NCBI RefSeq assembly: GCF_014284275.1
Contig: NZ_JACOFU010000002.1
Span: forward strand, 1-64,000
Length of the DNA stretch: 64,000 nt
Direction of reading: 5' to 3'
Source: Affinundibacterium amnicola
Lineage (GTDB): Bacteria; Pseudomonadota; Gammaproteobacteria; Burkholderiales; Burkholderiaceae_D
Below, piece by piece: positions 7,960 through 16,138 of the stretch. The notes below the pieces were generated by a model, which was given only the letters and a program-made list of their open reading frames with translations, was not told where the DNA came from and did no database searches. Positions within the stretch are counted from its first letter, which is position 1. Every line of letters begins with the position of its first letter. Made by a program: the position numbers and the translations under genes.

Positions 7960-9444
7960 TTATCTTATTAACAAGATTTTTTCGGCAACTCTATTAACTC
8001 TTATAACAGTGGCGCCAAGTGACCGACTCGTATGCTCACGCACCCGCCTTTCAACGCTTTCCAAACCCTCACCACTTCGAATATCGATGACCTTTGATGA
8101 CAAGATTCTCGGAGGCTTCGAGTCAGCCAATTTCTTGATAATTGATTGACGAATTTTAAAATTTGCAGGCTTATCTGAGCTAAACCATTGACTATTGAGA
8201 TCAGGAATCACCGCCGGGCTAATGCCTAAATGAAAGATCGTACCAGTTAAAGCGTCACTGGTTTGTATGTGCCCCCCCGAGGAGACGACATTATCAGTAA
8301 AGCCTGGGGGTCTTGGATGCGGACCTGCCAGCCACTCTCTACCTGTGATAATCATGGACCGGTCATTTCCGCCACCATGACTCAGGATTTTATGCAAATG
8401 CATCAAACCGGTTGAGCTACCTCGTAAGCGCGAGACTTCACGTTCGCCTCTATCATGTCTCGAAAGTGGTTTTTGAAAAAGTAGAGAAGCTGTTAACTGT
8501 AGGGGATGATGGGATGAATTCTTAGCCCTTAAAGATTGCAAATCTTCGTTTTTCCAAGCATCGAGATCAGCAAAAAGTCCCTTTCCAACATCGAGTACAA
8601 AAATCTCAATTTGTAGCTGCTTTTCGTTCAAAAGTACTTTTCCAAGCAGACGTGACTTGGAAATTTCCAACACTCGAGCAGCTCTCGCTTCATCGCTTTG
8701 AGTCTGTCGCACCCTCGCATAAAGACCAACATACCCTGGAATTGATTCGGAATATGCATGCTCTGCTGCGTTTTCCACCAGCTCAAGCAATATTTGATTT
8801 AGTCGTTGCAGTGTTACATCCCGGTACTTACGCGAATCGGTTTTGAACTTAAACAGTGACGTATCCGCCATCTTCAGCAATTCTCGAACTTTTTCCCTTA
8901 CTAAAGAAGTCAAATTTGGGGAAGACGGTACTGGAAGCTTCCAAATAGTCACAGGCAATACGACGGCATCTCCGTAAATCATTTCAACACGGGAACGATT
9001 AATTGATTCCCGAAGTCTTTTCAATCCTGCTGCACCCACATGCCAAAGGCCTAGATTTCCTTTATCGCCATCCTTGTCAAATTGAAACCGAACAATAAGG
9101 TCTTGGCGACAACAAAAAGCTGACAAAAAACCGTGGAATGATAGAAACTTCAAAGTGCGCCTCCGCCGCATTGCAGCATCATGGGTACTAGCACCCTCGC
9201 CCAAGTCAATTTCAACTATCCGGCCGACCTCGGAAAACGACATTAGCTCTGTTGCTATTGCTAGGATCGGCAATGGTGAAACCCATTCACAATTCGCAAA
9301 ACTAATTCGCACCTTTGCATTCAAGTTCACCCGATTCTGACGTTGAAAGGCGGGAAAAAAGTCCCGAACCCAATCATCAAAAAGTAGCTTAGGGAGCCTA
9401 TCAAGCTCGATTTCATCCGTCTCAAGTAATTCGAGTGACTGCAT
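7960..9444 (-). CDS. STAS-like plus GHKL (histidine-kinase-type) ATPase protein
   Basis: 494 aa. Residues ~42-105 (VRISFANCEWVSPLPILAIA and on) look like a STAS-like (DUF4325-type) domain. Residues ~205-410 form a GHKL ATPase: N-box ELVENAAEH (E221, N225), G1 box VLDVGKG (D285, G287, G289), and a G2-like GSSTGL (342-347) with a long lid between. No phosphoacceptor histidine helix is obvious, so it may be an anti-sigma-type kinase, a sensor ATPase or a Hsp90/MORC-like switch rather than a classic histidine kinase. It is the first gene of the cargo operon; an AGAAAGG ribosome-binding site lies 8-10 nt before the ATG. With a receiver-containing protein two genes downstream, phosphotransfer is a reasonable but unproven idea. 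Confidence 0.8.
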   Translation of the reverse strand: MQSLELLETDEIELDRLPKLLFDDWVRDFFPAFQRQNRVNLNAKVRISFANCEWVSPLPILAIATELMSFSEVGRIVEIDLGEGASTHDAAMRRRRTLKFLSFHGFLSAFCCRQDLIVRFQFDKDGDKGNLGLWHVGAAGLKRLRESINRSRVEMIYGDAVVLPVTIWKLPVPSSPNLTSLVREKVRELLKMADTSLFKFKTDSRKYRDVTLQRLNQILLELVENAAEHAYSESIPGYVGLYARVRQTQSDEARAARVLEISKSRLLGKVLLNEKQLQIEIFVLDVGKGLFADLDAWKNEDLQSLRAKNSSHHPLQLTASLLFQKPLSRHDRGEREVSRLRGSSTGLMHLHKILSHGGGNDRSMIITGREWLAGPHPRPPGFTDNVVSSGGHIQTSDALTGTIFHLGISPAVIPDLNSQWFSSDKPANFKIRQSIIKKLADSKPPRILSSKVIDIRSGEGLESVERRVREHTSRSLGATVIRVNRVAEKILLIR

Positions 9445-9508
9445 CTACATCTACCTTTCTCGAAATGCGACACTTCTTGAAAATCTGCCTTTCAAGTTAT
9501 AACCGCGA

Positions 9509-9537
9509 ATTTTATGTTTCTTGTAGCTAGTCTGCAA
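9509..9537 (-). promoter_or_regulatory. Candidate promoter of the three-gene cargo operon
   Basis: On the minus strand TTGCAG (9532-9537) and TAAAAT (9509-9514) are separated by 17 bp, about 65 bp upstream of the ATPase gene. Weak consensus match; found by eye only. Confidence 0.35.
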
Positions 9538-9649
9538 CCTGAGTTCGAGACGGGAGGGACATTCAGCGTGTGTCCACATCTGACTTGAGAAGGACCATAA
9601 ATTCAAGCCTGCCGAAAGAATTATTCTAACCTAGTCACGTAATCTTAAG

Positions 9650-9663
9650 TGCAATTAATTGCA
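9650..9663. promoter_or_regulatory. 14 bp perfect palindrome upstream of the cargo operon
   Basis: TGCAATTAATTGCA is fully self-complementary and lies about 110 bp upstream of the candidate promoter. It could be a regulator's operator. No regulator gene is seen in the element, and AT-rich palindromes of this length can occur by chance. Confidence 0.3.
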
Positions 9664-10025
9664 AGTTAAATACGACAGCCAACTATTTCCTAATTACATC
9701 AATCAGGCTCCGTCGCATTGACATGAGCAATTATCGATGGATTAAAAAATGGAGCTAATGTTCACTCTAACGCAGCTTAAACTAACATATATGGGCAAAG
9801 GAAATCTTCGTAAAACGCTTTCAATTTTTTATATTTACGAATTTGGGTCGATAGTATTGACGAGGATACCAGCAGTGCAAAGTTATTTACGAAGCAGCGC
9901 TAACAGCGATCAAGTTTCGGGGTGCAGACTGCAAACTTGTGTGGTTCTTGCACACCCGCTTGATTTGAGGTGCATTGATGGACCGCTAAATTATTCAGTT
10001 AAGTCGCAAGCATGGTCTGCCAAAT

Positions 10026-11294
10026 TCAAGCGACCTTAATTGGAATAATAGCAGCGCCATTTTTCAACTTGCACAAATAGTCAGCCCACGCTTGCATCAT
10101 CTTGCGCCTGTCCTCGATGTACTTGGCTTTCTGGTATACGCCTTTAACACCTTGCGCTAGGTGCGACAATTGACGGTCTATGGTGTTTTCGTCCCAGCCA
10201 AGCTCTGCCAACATGGTCGCCGCCGTGTGCCTAAAGCCGTGCGGATGAATCACGTCACCACCGTAGCCCAACGATTTCAAAGCCTGATTGATCGTAATCT
10301 CTGATAGTGGCCTTTGCCCTGACCGGACACCGAACACATACTCACCCATGCCAGTAAGCGGCTGCAAAGCTTTTAGCAATTCTACGACTTGCGTGGCTAA
10401 CGGTACGATGTGGTCAATCTTGGTCTTGGTGCTGAAATAGCGCCACTCTTTTGTTTCAAGGTTGATGTCTGCCCATCGTGCGGTTCTTAGCTCCATTGGT
10501 CGAGTGAAGACTAAAGGCAATATGCGTAAGGCTGCCACCGTAACAGGTGCGCCGCTGTAGGTCTCGACATCGCGCATGAGCTGACCGAGTAGCTTAGGGT
10601 CTGTGATGTGTGAGAAATTCTTTTGCACATGCACCTCAAGAGCACCGCGCAAATCAGTCGCTATGTCACGCTCAGCCCTGCCTGTGGCGATTGCATAGCG
10701 CCATAGCTGCCCCATCTGTTCACGCACTCGGTTAGCGGTCTCGGTAACGGATTTACCTTGTTTGTTTTTTCTGGACTCAACACGGCGCAAGCATTCCAGT
10801 AAGGCAGGTGCCTTTATGTCAATCATAGGCAACTTACCCAGATACGGTATCAGGTCGTTTTTCAAATACGCCATTGTGCGGTTGCTATGGCTTGCAGATA
10901 GCGGCTTAATCTTAGTTTCAAACCACTCTAGCGCGACCTCTTCAAAGGAACCGGACAAAGGCAGGCCGCTTGCCTCACGTTGAATGGTTTCTTTATGTTG
11001 GGTTTGCTCTATGCGTTCAGTGCGCTTCGTTTCGCTGGGGTCAATACCAGAAGCAAGCAATTCATTTGCATCTGCCCGTTTGCTTCTAGCGACTACTAGC
11101 GATACATCAGGGTATTTACCGAAAGCTAGACGCAGCCGCTTGCCATTGAATCGATAATCCATGCGCCAATACTTAGCACCATTTTCATTCACCAGAAGAA
11201 ACAAGCCACCACCATCGGATAATTTATAAGGCTTATCTTTGCCTTTGGCATTTCTTAGGGTGGTGTCAGTCAGTGCAGTAGCAAGTTTAGGCAT
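10026..11294 (-). CDS. P4-type tyrosine recombinase (integrase) with N-terminal DUF4102 domain
   Basis: 422 aa. It integrates and excises the element by site-specific recombination. The N-terminal ~85 residues (LTDTTLRNAKGKDKPYKLSDG, LAFGKYPDVSLVVARSK) are the DUF4102 arm-binding domain typical of P4/CP4-57-type integrases; the middle is a SAM-like core-binding domain. Catalytic residues visible: R265 (TRPMELR), H352-x-x-R355 (HGFRHTAATML), H378 (LSHLA) and nucleophile Y387 (GVYQKAKY). I start at 11294 because the upstream in-frame ATG at 11453 would add residues translated from the arm-site repeats. Such integrases usually use tRNA 3' ends; here it lies 228 bp from tRNA-Leu with the terminator between. 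Confidence 0.93.
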   Translation of the reverse strand: MPKLATALTDTTLRNAKGKDKPYKLSDGGGLFLLVNENGAKYWRMDYRFNGKRLRLAFGKYPDVSLVVARSKRADANELLASGIDPSETKRTERIEQTQHKETIQREASGLPLSGSFEEVALEWFETKIKPLSASHSNRTMAYLKNDLIPYLGKLPMIDIKAPALLECLRRVESRKNKQGKSVTETANRVREQMGQLWRYAIATGRAERDIATDLRGALEVHVQKNFSHITDPKLLGQLMRDVETYSGAPVTVAALRILPLVFTRPMELRTARWADINLETKEWRYFSTKTKIDHIVPLATQVVELLKALQPLTGMGEYVFGVRSGQRPLSEITINQALKSLGYGGDVIHPHGFRHTAATMLAELGWDENTIDRQLSHLAQGVKGVYQKAKYIEDRRKMMQAWADYLCKLKNGAAIIPIKVA

Positions 11295-11326
11295 GGTGGG
11301 CAATCTCTCTATGAAGATGCTTGAGA

Positions 11327-11412
11327 TACCGTCAAAAATGTGGAGTTTTGACGGTACTTTTTTTTGGCGGTATCTGTATTTTTCCGAAGTACCGTCAAAA
11401 GTACCGTCAAAA
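11327..11412. repeat. Integrase arm-type repeats (GTACCGTCAAAA)
   Basis: The 12-mer GTACCGTCAAAA occurs twice head-to-tail at 11389-11400 and 11401-11412, once inverted and exact at 11346-11357, and once nearly (TACCGTCAAAA) at 11327-11337. All lie between the integrase start and the proposed attachment site. Clustered direct and inverted copies beside the crossover site are what arm-type binding sites of tyrosine recombinases look like. They may also let the integrase repress its own promoter. Confidence 0.65.
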
Positions 11413-11451
11413 ACTTGGGCTGTCAAGAAACGGCTTGGCACGTCCTGAAAC

Positions 11452-11464
11452 AAAAAACCCGCGT
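11452..11464. repeat. Candidate right attachment site (13 bp direct repeat)
   Basis: AAAAAACCCGCGT, identical to 2743-2755. It is the 3' half of the tRNA-Leu terminator stem plus its T-tract (minus strand). The distance between copies gives an element of about 8.7 kb. Confidence 0.6.
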
Positions 11465-11488
11465 TCTCATAGTGAGTAACGCGGGTTT
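11452..11488 (-). terminator. Terminator of tRNA-Leu
   Basis: Stem AAACCCGCGTT (11455-11465) with AACGCGGGTTT (11478-11488), inner CTCA/TGAG pairing, then T6 on the minus strand. It is strong and lies 33 bp past the tRNA. It doubles as the proposed integration target. Confidence 0.85.
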
Positions 11489-11521
11489 GAATACTTCTTG
11501 GTACTGCCTGAAACGTACTAA

Positions 11522-11615
11522 TGGTGCCCGAGGCCGGAATTGAACCGGCACGCCCCTTTTACGGAAAGCGGCGGATTTTAAGTCCGATGTGTCTACCAGT
11601 TTCACCACTCGGGCA
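11522..11615 (-). tRNA. tRNA-Leu (anticodon UAA)
   Basis: The minus strand gives a 94 nt class II tRNA with 7 bp acceptor stem (TGCCCGA/TCGGGCA), encoded CCA, long variable arm, GGTTCAATTCC T-arm, and anticodon loop CTTAAAA with anticodon TAA. Confidence 0.95.
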
Positions 11616-11685
11616 CTCAACTTGCATCTAGCGATTTGCTAGCTTGTTACTTAATGATAATTCGAAACTTAACTATCAAAATTCT

Positions 11686-11759
11686 TGGAGGCGGGGGTCG
11701 GGATCGAACCGGCGTCTACGGCTTTGCAGGCCGCTGCATAACCACTTTGCTACCCCGCC
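11686..11759 (-). tRNA. tRNA-Cys (anticodon GCA)
   Basis: The minus strand gives a 74 nt tRNA with acceptor GGCGGGG/CCCCGCC, discriminator T typical of tRNA-Cys, encoded CCA, T-arm GGTTCGATCC, and anticodon GCA in the loop CTGCAAA. Confidence 0.95.
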
Positions 11760-11825
11760 AAGGGCTGCTATTTATTTGAACTATTTTCAAAACAACTCAA
11801 ATAAAACGCGGAACAACTATCGAAC

Positions 11826-11848
11826 AAAAAAGGGAAGCTGTGCTCCCC
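11826..11848 (-). terminator. Terminator between tRNA-Gly copy 1 and tRNA-Cys
   Basis: Stem 11832-11838/11842-11848 (7 bp with one G-U pair, 3 nt loop) followed by T6 on the minus strand. It should end most transcripts of the tRNA-Gly array before tRNA-Cys. Confidence 0.7.
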
Positions 11849-11857
11849 TTCGGAATT

Positions 11858-11933
11858 TGGAGCGGGAGAAGAGTCTCGAACTCTCGACCTCAACCTTGGC
11901 AAGGTTGCGCTCTACCAACTGAGCTACTCCCGC
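11858..11933 (-). tRNA. tRNA-Gly (anticodon GCC), copy 1
   Basis: 76 nt on the minus strand, acceptor GCGGGAG/CTCCCGC, encoded CCA, anticodon loop TTGCCAA. Identical to the two other copies in this array. Confidence 0.96.
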
Positions 11934-11973
11934 ATATCACTACTTAATACTACATCGCCATTCCAAAAAAACT

Positions 11974-12049
11974 TGGAGCGGGAGAAGAGTCTCGAACTCT
12001 CGACCTCAACCTTGGCAAGGTTGCGCTCTACCAACTGAGCTACTCCCGC
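11974..12049 (-). tRNA. tRNA-Gly (anticodon GCC), copy 2
   Basis: 76 nt on the minus strand, same sequence as copies 1 and 3. The ~40 bp spacer after it is nearly identical to the spacer after copy 1, so the repeat unit of ~116-117 bp includes the spacer. Confidence 0.96.
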
Positions 12050-12090
12050 ATATCACTACTTAATACTACATCGCCATCCCCAAAAAAACT

Positions 12091-12166
12091 TGGAGCGGGA
12101 GAAGAGTCTCGAACTCTCGACCTCAACCTTGGCAAGGTTGCGCTCTACCAACTGAGCTACTCCCGC
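12091..12166 (-). tRNA. tRNA-Gly (anticodon GCC), copy 3
   Basis: 76 nt on the minus strand, same sequence as the other two copies. It is first in transcription order. Confidence 0.96.
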
Positions 12167-12209
12167 ATTGCGACAACAGCCGTGCATTATATAGCACCAG
12201 AAAAAGTTG

Positions 12210-12806
12210 TCAAGATTTATGATCCATAAGTTGCTCTGCTTTTTCTTTAATCAGTGGCCAAGCCTTCTGCAAATAATAAAACATCGACCAGACAGTTAAC
12301 ACTGCTGCCACCAACAACAAGATCTGCCCCCACAAAATCGTATCGATCACACCAAACAAATCGCCATAAAAAAGTAGCATGGGAATCGCGACCATCTGCG
12401 CCACCGTTTTGATTTTCCCCAAAGAACTGACTGCAACTGACTTCGAAGCACCAATCTGTGCCATCCATTCACGCAACGCGGAAATCGTAATTTCGCGACC
12501 AATAATGATAAATGCAATGACTGCATTGACTCGATTCCACTGCACTAAAACAAGCAAGGCACCTGCAACCATTAACTTATCAGCGACAGGATCTAAGAAA
12601 GCACCGAATGCCGAAGTTTGTTCCCAACGACGCGCTAAAAAACCATCCAACCAATCTGTCACCGCAGCGACGATAAAAATCACAGTCGCAGCAAGATTTT
12701 TTTCAAATGGACTGAGCATGGTGTCTGGCAAATAAAAAACTCCGACCACCAAAGGAATCAGTGCTACACGCAACCAGGTCAACAAGATAGGAAAATTAAA
12801 AGGCAT
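12210..12806 (-). CDS. pgsA: CDP-diacylglycerol--glycerol-3-phosphate 3-phosphatidyltransferase
   Basis: PgsA makes phosphatidylglycerol phosphate, the committed step to phosphatidylglycerol and cardiolipin, at the inner membrane. 198 aa, usual family length. The CDP-alcohol phosphotransferase motif D-G-x2-A-R-x8-G-x3-D-x3-D is complete at residues 54-76 (DGFLARR ... [10 protein letters not shown]). About four to five hydrophobic segments surround it. It lies just upstream (in transcription order) of the tRNA-Gly array and downstream of uvrC, an order common in proteobacteria (uvrC-pgsA-tRNA-Gly). Confidence 0.95.
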   Translation of the reverse strand: MPFNFPILLTWLRVALIPLVVGVFYLPDTMLSPFEKNLAATVIFIVAAVTDWLDGFLARRWEQTSAFGAFLDPVADKLMVAGALLVLVQWNRVNAVIAFIIIGREITISALREWMAQIGASKSVAVSSLGKIKTVAQMVAIPMLLFYGDLFGVIDTILWGQILLLVAAVLTVWSMFYYLQKAWPLIKEKAEQLMDHKS

Positions 12807-13063
12807 TTTTTAAAATCGAATAGAAGTTCATTACATTATATTTTGCCTGACGCTTATAAAGTCATTTAATTTAAATGATCATGAAAGAAAGCAACGAAAA
12901 ATACTTTAAGCAATCTCTAAAAATGAAAAATACCAAATCAGACCAGCTATGAGAAAAATGTATATTCGCCGCCTAAACAAGCTATCTAGAAAATAAATCG
13001 ATTCTTGCCACAACACGTCACCAGCAAGTTTTAATTCAAGCTTGAGATTACCAGAGATGCCAT

Positions 13064-14938
13064 TTATCTCAAGCGCTGATAAATTTCTTCAGCTAAAGCT
13101 CGCGAAATACCCTCTACCGCCATCAGGTCTTCAACACTGGCATCTTCTACACCTTTGATACCGCCAAAGCGTGTCAATAAACGTTGACGACGCTTAGGGC
13201 CAACACCATCGATGTCTTCAAGCTTAGAGCTTTGTCTCGCCTTCGCCCGTTTAGCTCGCATGCCCGTGATCGCAAAACGATGCGCTTCATCGCGCACCTG
13301 TGCAATCAACATGAGAGCAGCAGATTCTTTACCCAACTCTTTCGATTCTCTGCCATCGACAAAGACCAAAGTTTCAAGGCCAACTTTACGACCTTCCCCT
13401 TTGGCAACACCGACAATCAAGCTCGTATCCAAGCCTAATTCTTCAAACACTTGTCGTGCGACTTCTACTTGTCCTTTACCACCGTCAATCAAAACGATGT
13501 CTGGCATGATTGCGCTAATGTCAGCGAGATCCTCGTTCGCAATTCCAAATTTTTCAAAACGGCGATAAATCACCTGACGCATCGCCGCATAATCATCACC
13601 TGGCGTAATGTCTTTAATATTAAATCGTCGATACTCGGCATTTTGCATGGCGTGATGATGAAACACGACACAAGAGGCTTGCGTGGCTTCTCCATGAGTA
13701 TGACTAATATCAAAACATTCGATACGAAATTGATCGATGTCAGGCACTTCCATGTCCAACGCATCGAGCAAGGCCTTGGTTCGCAATTGCTGCGCGCCCT
13801 GCTCGGATAACGCGCGCGCTAACGCTAAACGCGCACCTTTTTCAGCCATTTCCAACCAAGCACGTTTTTGTTCTTGCGGTTGAAAGCTAAGGTGAATGCG
13901 ATGTCCACACTGCTCCATCAAAGCCAGGAGCAATTCAGGAACATCAATTTCCACATTCAAAATAATTTGGCTCGGTATGAACTGATCAATATAGTGCTGC
14001 GCAATAAACGCAATCATCACTTCAACATCAATCGTCTCATTCAACGCGGCCTGTGCCAACTCAAGATGACTAGGAAAATATGAGCGATCACCGAGATGGC
14101 GTCCACCTCGCACCATGGCTAAATTCACACACGCACGACCACCGTCAACCGCGACGGCGATAATATCGATATCGGCATCACCAGCCAGTTCCATACTTTG
14201 CTGATGCAAAACTTTAGACAGTGCGGACATTTGGTTACGCACAACTGCTGCTTTTTCAAACGCTAACTCTTGTGCGTAATTGAGCATTTTATGTTCTAGC
14301 TTATCCAATACTTCCGACTGCCGCCCGCGCAAAAAATTTGCCGCATTTTCCACATCGGCTTGATAATCCTGCGCGGAAATAAAATCGACACAAGGCGCAC
14401 TACAACGATGAATTTGATGCAGCAAACATGGTCTTGTGCGATTGGCAAAAACACTGTCTTCACAACTGCGCAATAAGAAAATCTTCTGCAATAACTGCAT
14501 CGATTCTTTCACCGCCCAAGCTGATGGAAAAGGACCAAAATATTGATGTTTTTTATCGATCGCACCGCGAAAGTAAGTCATGCGCGGTGTTTTTTCTTGG
14601 GTAATTTTTAGATAGGGATAAGACTTATCGTCACGAAACAAAATGTTATATCGCGGCTTTAGAGCCTTGATCAAATTATTTTCCAAGATCAAAGCTTCAG
14701 CTTCGCTGCGTGTGACCGTGGTTTCGAGGCGAGCAATCTTTGCCACCATCATGGCGATCCGCGGGCTACTTAGATTTTTTTGAAAATAACTGGACACACG
14801 TTTTTTCAAATCGCGTGCTTTACCGACATAAAGCACTTGCTCATTACTATCAAAATAACGATAGACACCAGGCAAATTCGGAAGCGCTGCAACCAACTCT
14901 AATACGACCTCAGGAGCGTTGGCCGTGTCCTTACTCAT
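13064..14938 (-). CDS. uvrC: UvrABC excision nuclease subunit C
   Basis: UvrC makes both incisions around DNA lesions recognised by UvrAB. 624 aa from this start. N-terminal GIY-YIG nuclease (LPGVYRYF ... [14 protein letters not shown]), a UVR motif region (~ residues 200-235), the RNase H-like C-terminal nuclease ([21 protein letters not shown]) and two helix-hairpin-helix motifs at the C-terminus ([32 protein letters not shown]). The start is set at the ATG at 14938: it overlaps the acpS stop by 8 nt and has an AGGTGG ribosome-binding site; an upstream in-frame ATG at 14980 lies inside acpS and adds nothing conserved. Confidence 0.95.
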   Translation of the reverse strand: MSKDTANAPEVVLELVAALPNLPGVYRYFDSNEQVLYVGKARDLKKRVSSYFQKNLSSPRIAMMVAKIARLETTVTRSEAEALILENNLIKALKPRYNILFRDDKSYPYLKITQEKTPRMTYFRGAIDKKHQYFGPFPSAWAVKESMQLLQKIFLLRSCEDSVFANRTRPCLLHQIHRCSAPCVDFISAQDYQADVENAANFLRGRQSEVLDKLEHKMLNYAQELAFEKAAVVRNQMSALSKVLHQQSMELAGDADIDIIAVAVDGGRACVNLAMVRGGRHLGDRSYFPSHLELAQAALNETIDVEVMIAFIAQHYIDQFIPSQIILNVEIDVPELLLALMEQCGHRIHLSFQPQEQKRAWLEMAEKGARLALARALSEQGAQQLRTKALLDALDMEVPDIDQFRIECFDISHTHGEATQASCVVFHHHAMQNAEYRRFNIKDITPGDDYAAMRQVIYRRFEKFGIANEDLADISAIMPDIVLIDGGKGQVEVARQVFEELGLDTSLIVGVAKGEGRKVGLETLVFVDGRESKELGKESAALMLIAQVRDEAHRFAITGMRAKRAKARQSSKLEDIDGVGPKRRQRLLTRFGGIKGVEDASVEDLMAVEGISRALAEEIYQRLR

Positions 14939-15383
14939 GATGACCACCTGATTTACCAACACTTGAGGACATGCATGCATCGTTCACAGATGTATGCTGT
15001 TCTACGACGACATAGGCAATGGCGAACTCATCTTCGTCTGACACCGATAAATGCGCGGATAAATTTTTCGACGACATCCATGCTGCCAATTCACCATACC
15101 AATACAATTGCGGGCGTCCCAAATCAGCACTTAGAACTTGCAACGAATGCCAGTTCATCGGATGGCGAACACCCAATCCTATGGCTTTTGAAAAGGCCTC
15201 TTTTGCTGCAAATCGGGTAGCCAAAAACAGAAGCGCACGGCGTTGAGATTGCGCCGCACGCTGGTGATAAATCAATTGCTCGTCTTTGCCTAAGATTTTC
15301 TCTACGAAGCGCTGAGGATGGCGCTCCATTGTCGCTTGAATACGCGAGATTTTAATGATGTCTGTACCAATACCAAAAATCAT
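14931..15383 (-). CDS. acpS: Holo-[acyl-carrier-protein] synthase
   Basis: AcpS transfers 4'-phosphopantetheine from CoA to acyl carrier protein. 150 aa, slightly long because of a ~20-residue Ser/Gly/His-rich tail. Signature residues: [14 protein letters not shown] at the N-terminus with the Mg-binding Asp, and [15 protein letters not shown] with the Glu/Lys of the active site. It overlaps pdxJ by 4 nt upstream and uvrC by 8 nt downstream, so it sits in a tightly coupled operon. Confidence 0.95.
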   Translation of the reverse strand: MIFGIGTDIIKISRIQATMERHPQRFVEKILGKDEQLIYHQRAAQSQRRALLFLATRFAAKEAFSKAIGLGVRHPMNWHSLQVLSADLGRPQLYWYGELAAWMSSKNLSAHLSVSDEDEFAIAYVVVEQHTSVNDACMSSSVGKSGGHHE

Positions 15384-16138
15384 TTGGCATCCAGTCTCGC
15401 CTTCACCATCAGCGCTTTCATATCGGCAATGGCTTTTTGCCAGCCAACAAAGACTGCCTGTGCAACAATCGCATGTCCAATATTTAACTCTGAAATGCCG
15501 CGAATTGCGGCAATCGCTTGCGTATTGGTATAGTGTAGACCATGGCCTGCATTGACCTTAAGTCCTAGGCTCTGAGCAAAATCGACACCCTCCGCAATTC
15601 TGGTCAATTCCTTTGCTTGATCAAGTGCGTCATGCGCATCGGCATAACGACCTGTATGCAACTCAATAACCGGAGCACCCAAATCACGCGCGGCTTGAAT
15701 TTGCTGACGGTCAGCATCAATAAATAAACTGACGCGAATACCTTCTTGCTGCAATTGCTTGGTCGCTGCCTCGACTTGTTTATAATAACGGATGGCGTCT
15801 AATCCACCTTCTGTGGTGACCTCTTCACGACGCTCAGGCACCAAGCACACGTCTTGAGGCCGAATACGGCAAGCGAAATCAATCATCTCTTGCGTCACTG
15901 CGGCTTCCAGATTCATACGCGTTAATAAACGCTGGCGTATCTCTTCCACATCTTTATCTTTAATGTGTCGACGATCTTCACGCAGATGCAAAGTAATACA
16001 ATCAGCACCCGCCTCTTCCGCCAACAAAGCTGCTTTTAGTGGTTCGGGATAAATCGTGCCGCGCGCATTTCTCAATGTCGCTACATGATCAATATTAATG
16101 CCCAAATCAATGCTTTGTGTTTGTCCGTGTATGTTCAT
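15380..16138 (-). CDS. pdxJ: Pyridoxine 5'-phosphate synthase
   Basis: PdxJ condenses 1-deoxyxylulose 5-phosphate with 3-amino-2-oxopropyl phosphate to pyridoxine 5'-phosphate, the last step of the DXP-dependent vitamin B6 route. 252 aa. Motifs: [63 protein letters not shown] and VNAGHGLHY. Start ATG overlaps recO by 4 nt; stop overlaps acpS by 4 nt. Confidence 0.97.
   Translation of the reverse strand: MNIHGQTQSIDLGINIDHVATLRNARGTIYPEPLKAALLAEEAGADCITLHLREDRRHIKDKDVEEIRQRLLTRMNLEAAVTQEMIDFACRIRPQDVCLVPERREEVTTEGGLDAIRYYKQVEAATKQLQQEGIRVSLFIDADRQQIQAARDLGAPVIELHTGRYADAHDALDQAKELTRIAEGVDFAQSLGLKVNAGHGLHYTNTQAIAAIRGISELNIGHAIVAQAVFVGWQKAIADMKALMVKARLDAK

Larger units (their letters stand above)
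9445..10025. other. Intergenic stretch between ATPase and integrase genes
   Basis: About 580 bp with the promoter and palindrome listed separately. The open frames here, including one rightward of 96 codons at 9749-10039, have no recognisable features and the latter runs into the integrase 3' end antisense. I see no RNA gene. Confidence 0.5.

Noticed and set aside
9749..10039. Rightward open frame of 96 codons in the element
   Set aside because: No ribosome-binding site or recognisable domain, and its end runs antisense into the integrase 3' end.
11295..11453. Longer N-terminus for the integrase
   Set aside because: The segment translates the arm-type repeats; the DUF4102 domain starts right at the ATG at 11294.
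2743..11464. The element as a prophage
   Set aside because: No phage structural, packaging, lysis or repressor genes are seen, only integrase and three cargo genes.
11858..12166. Regularly spaced identical repeats suggesting a CRISPR array
   Set aside because: The repeated units are complete tRNA-Gly genes with near-identical spacers; CRISPR spacers would differ and no cas genes are present.
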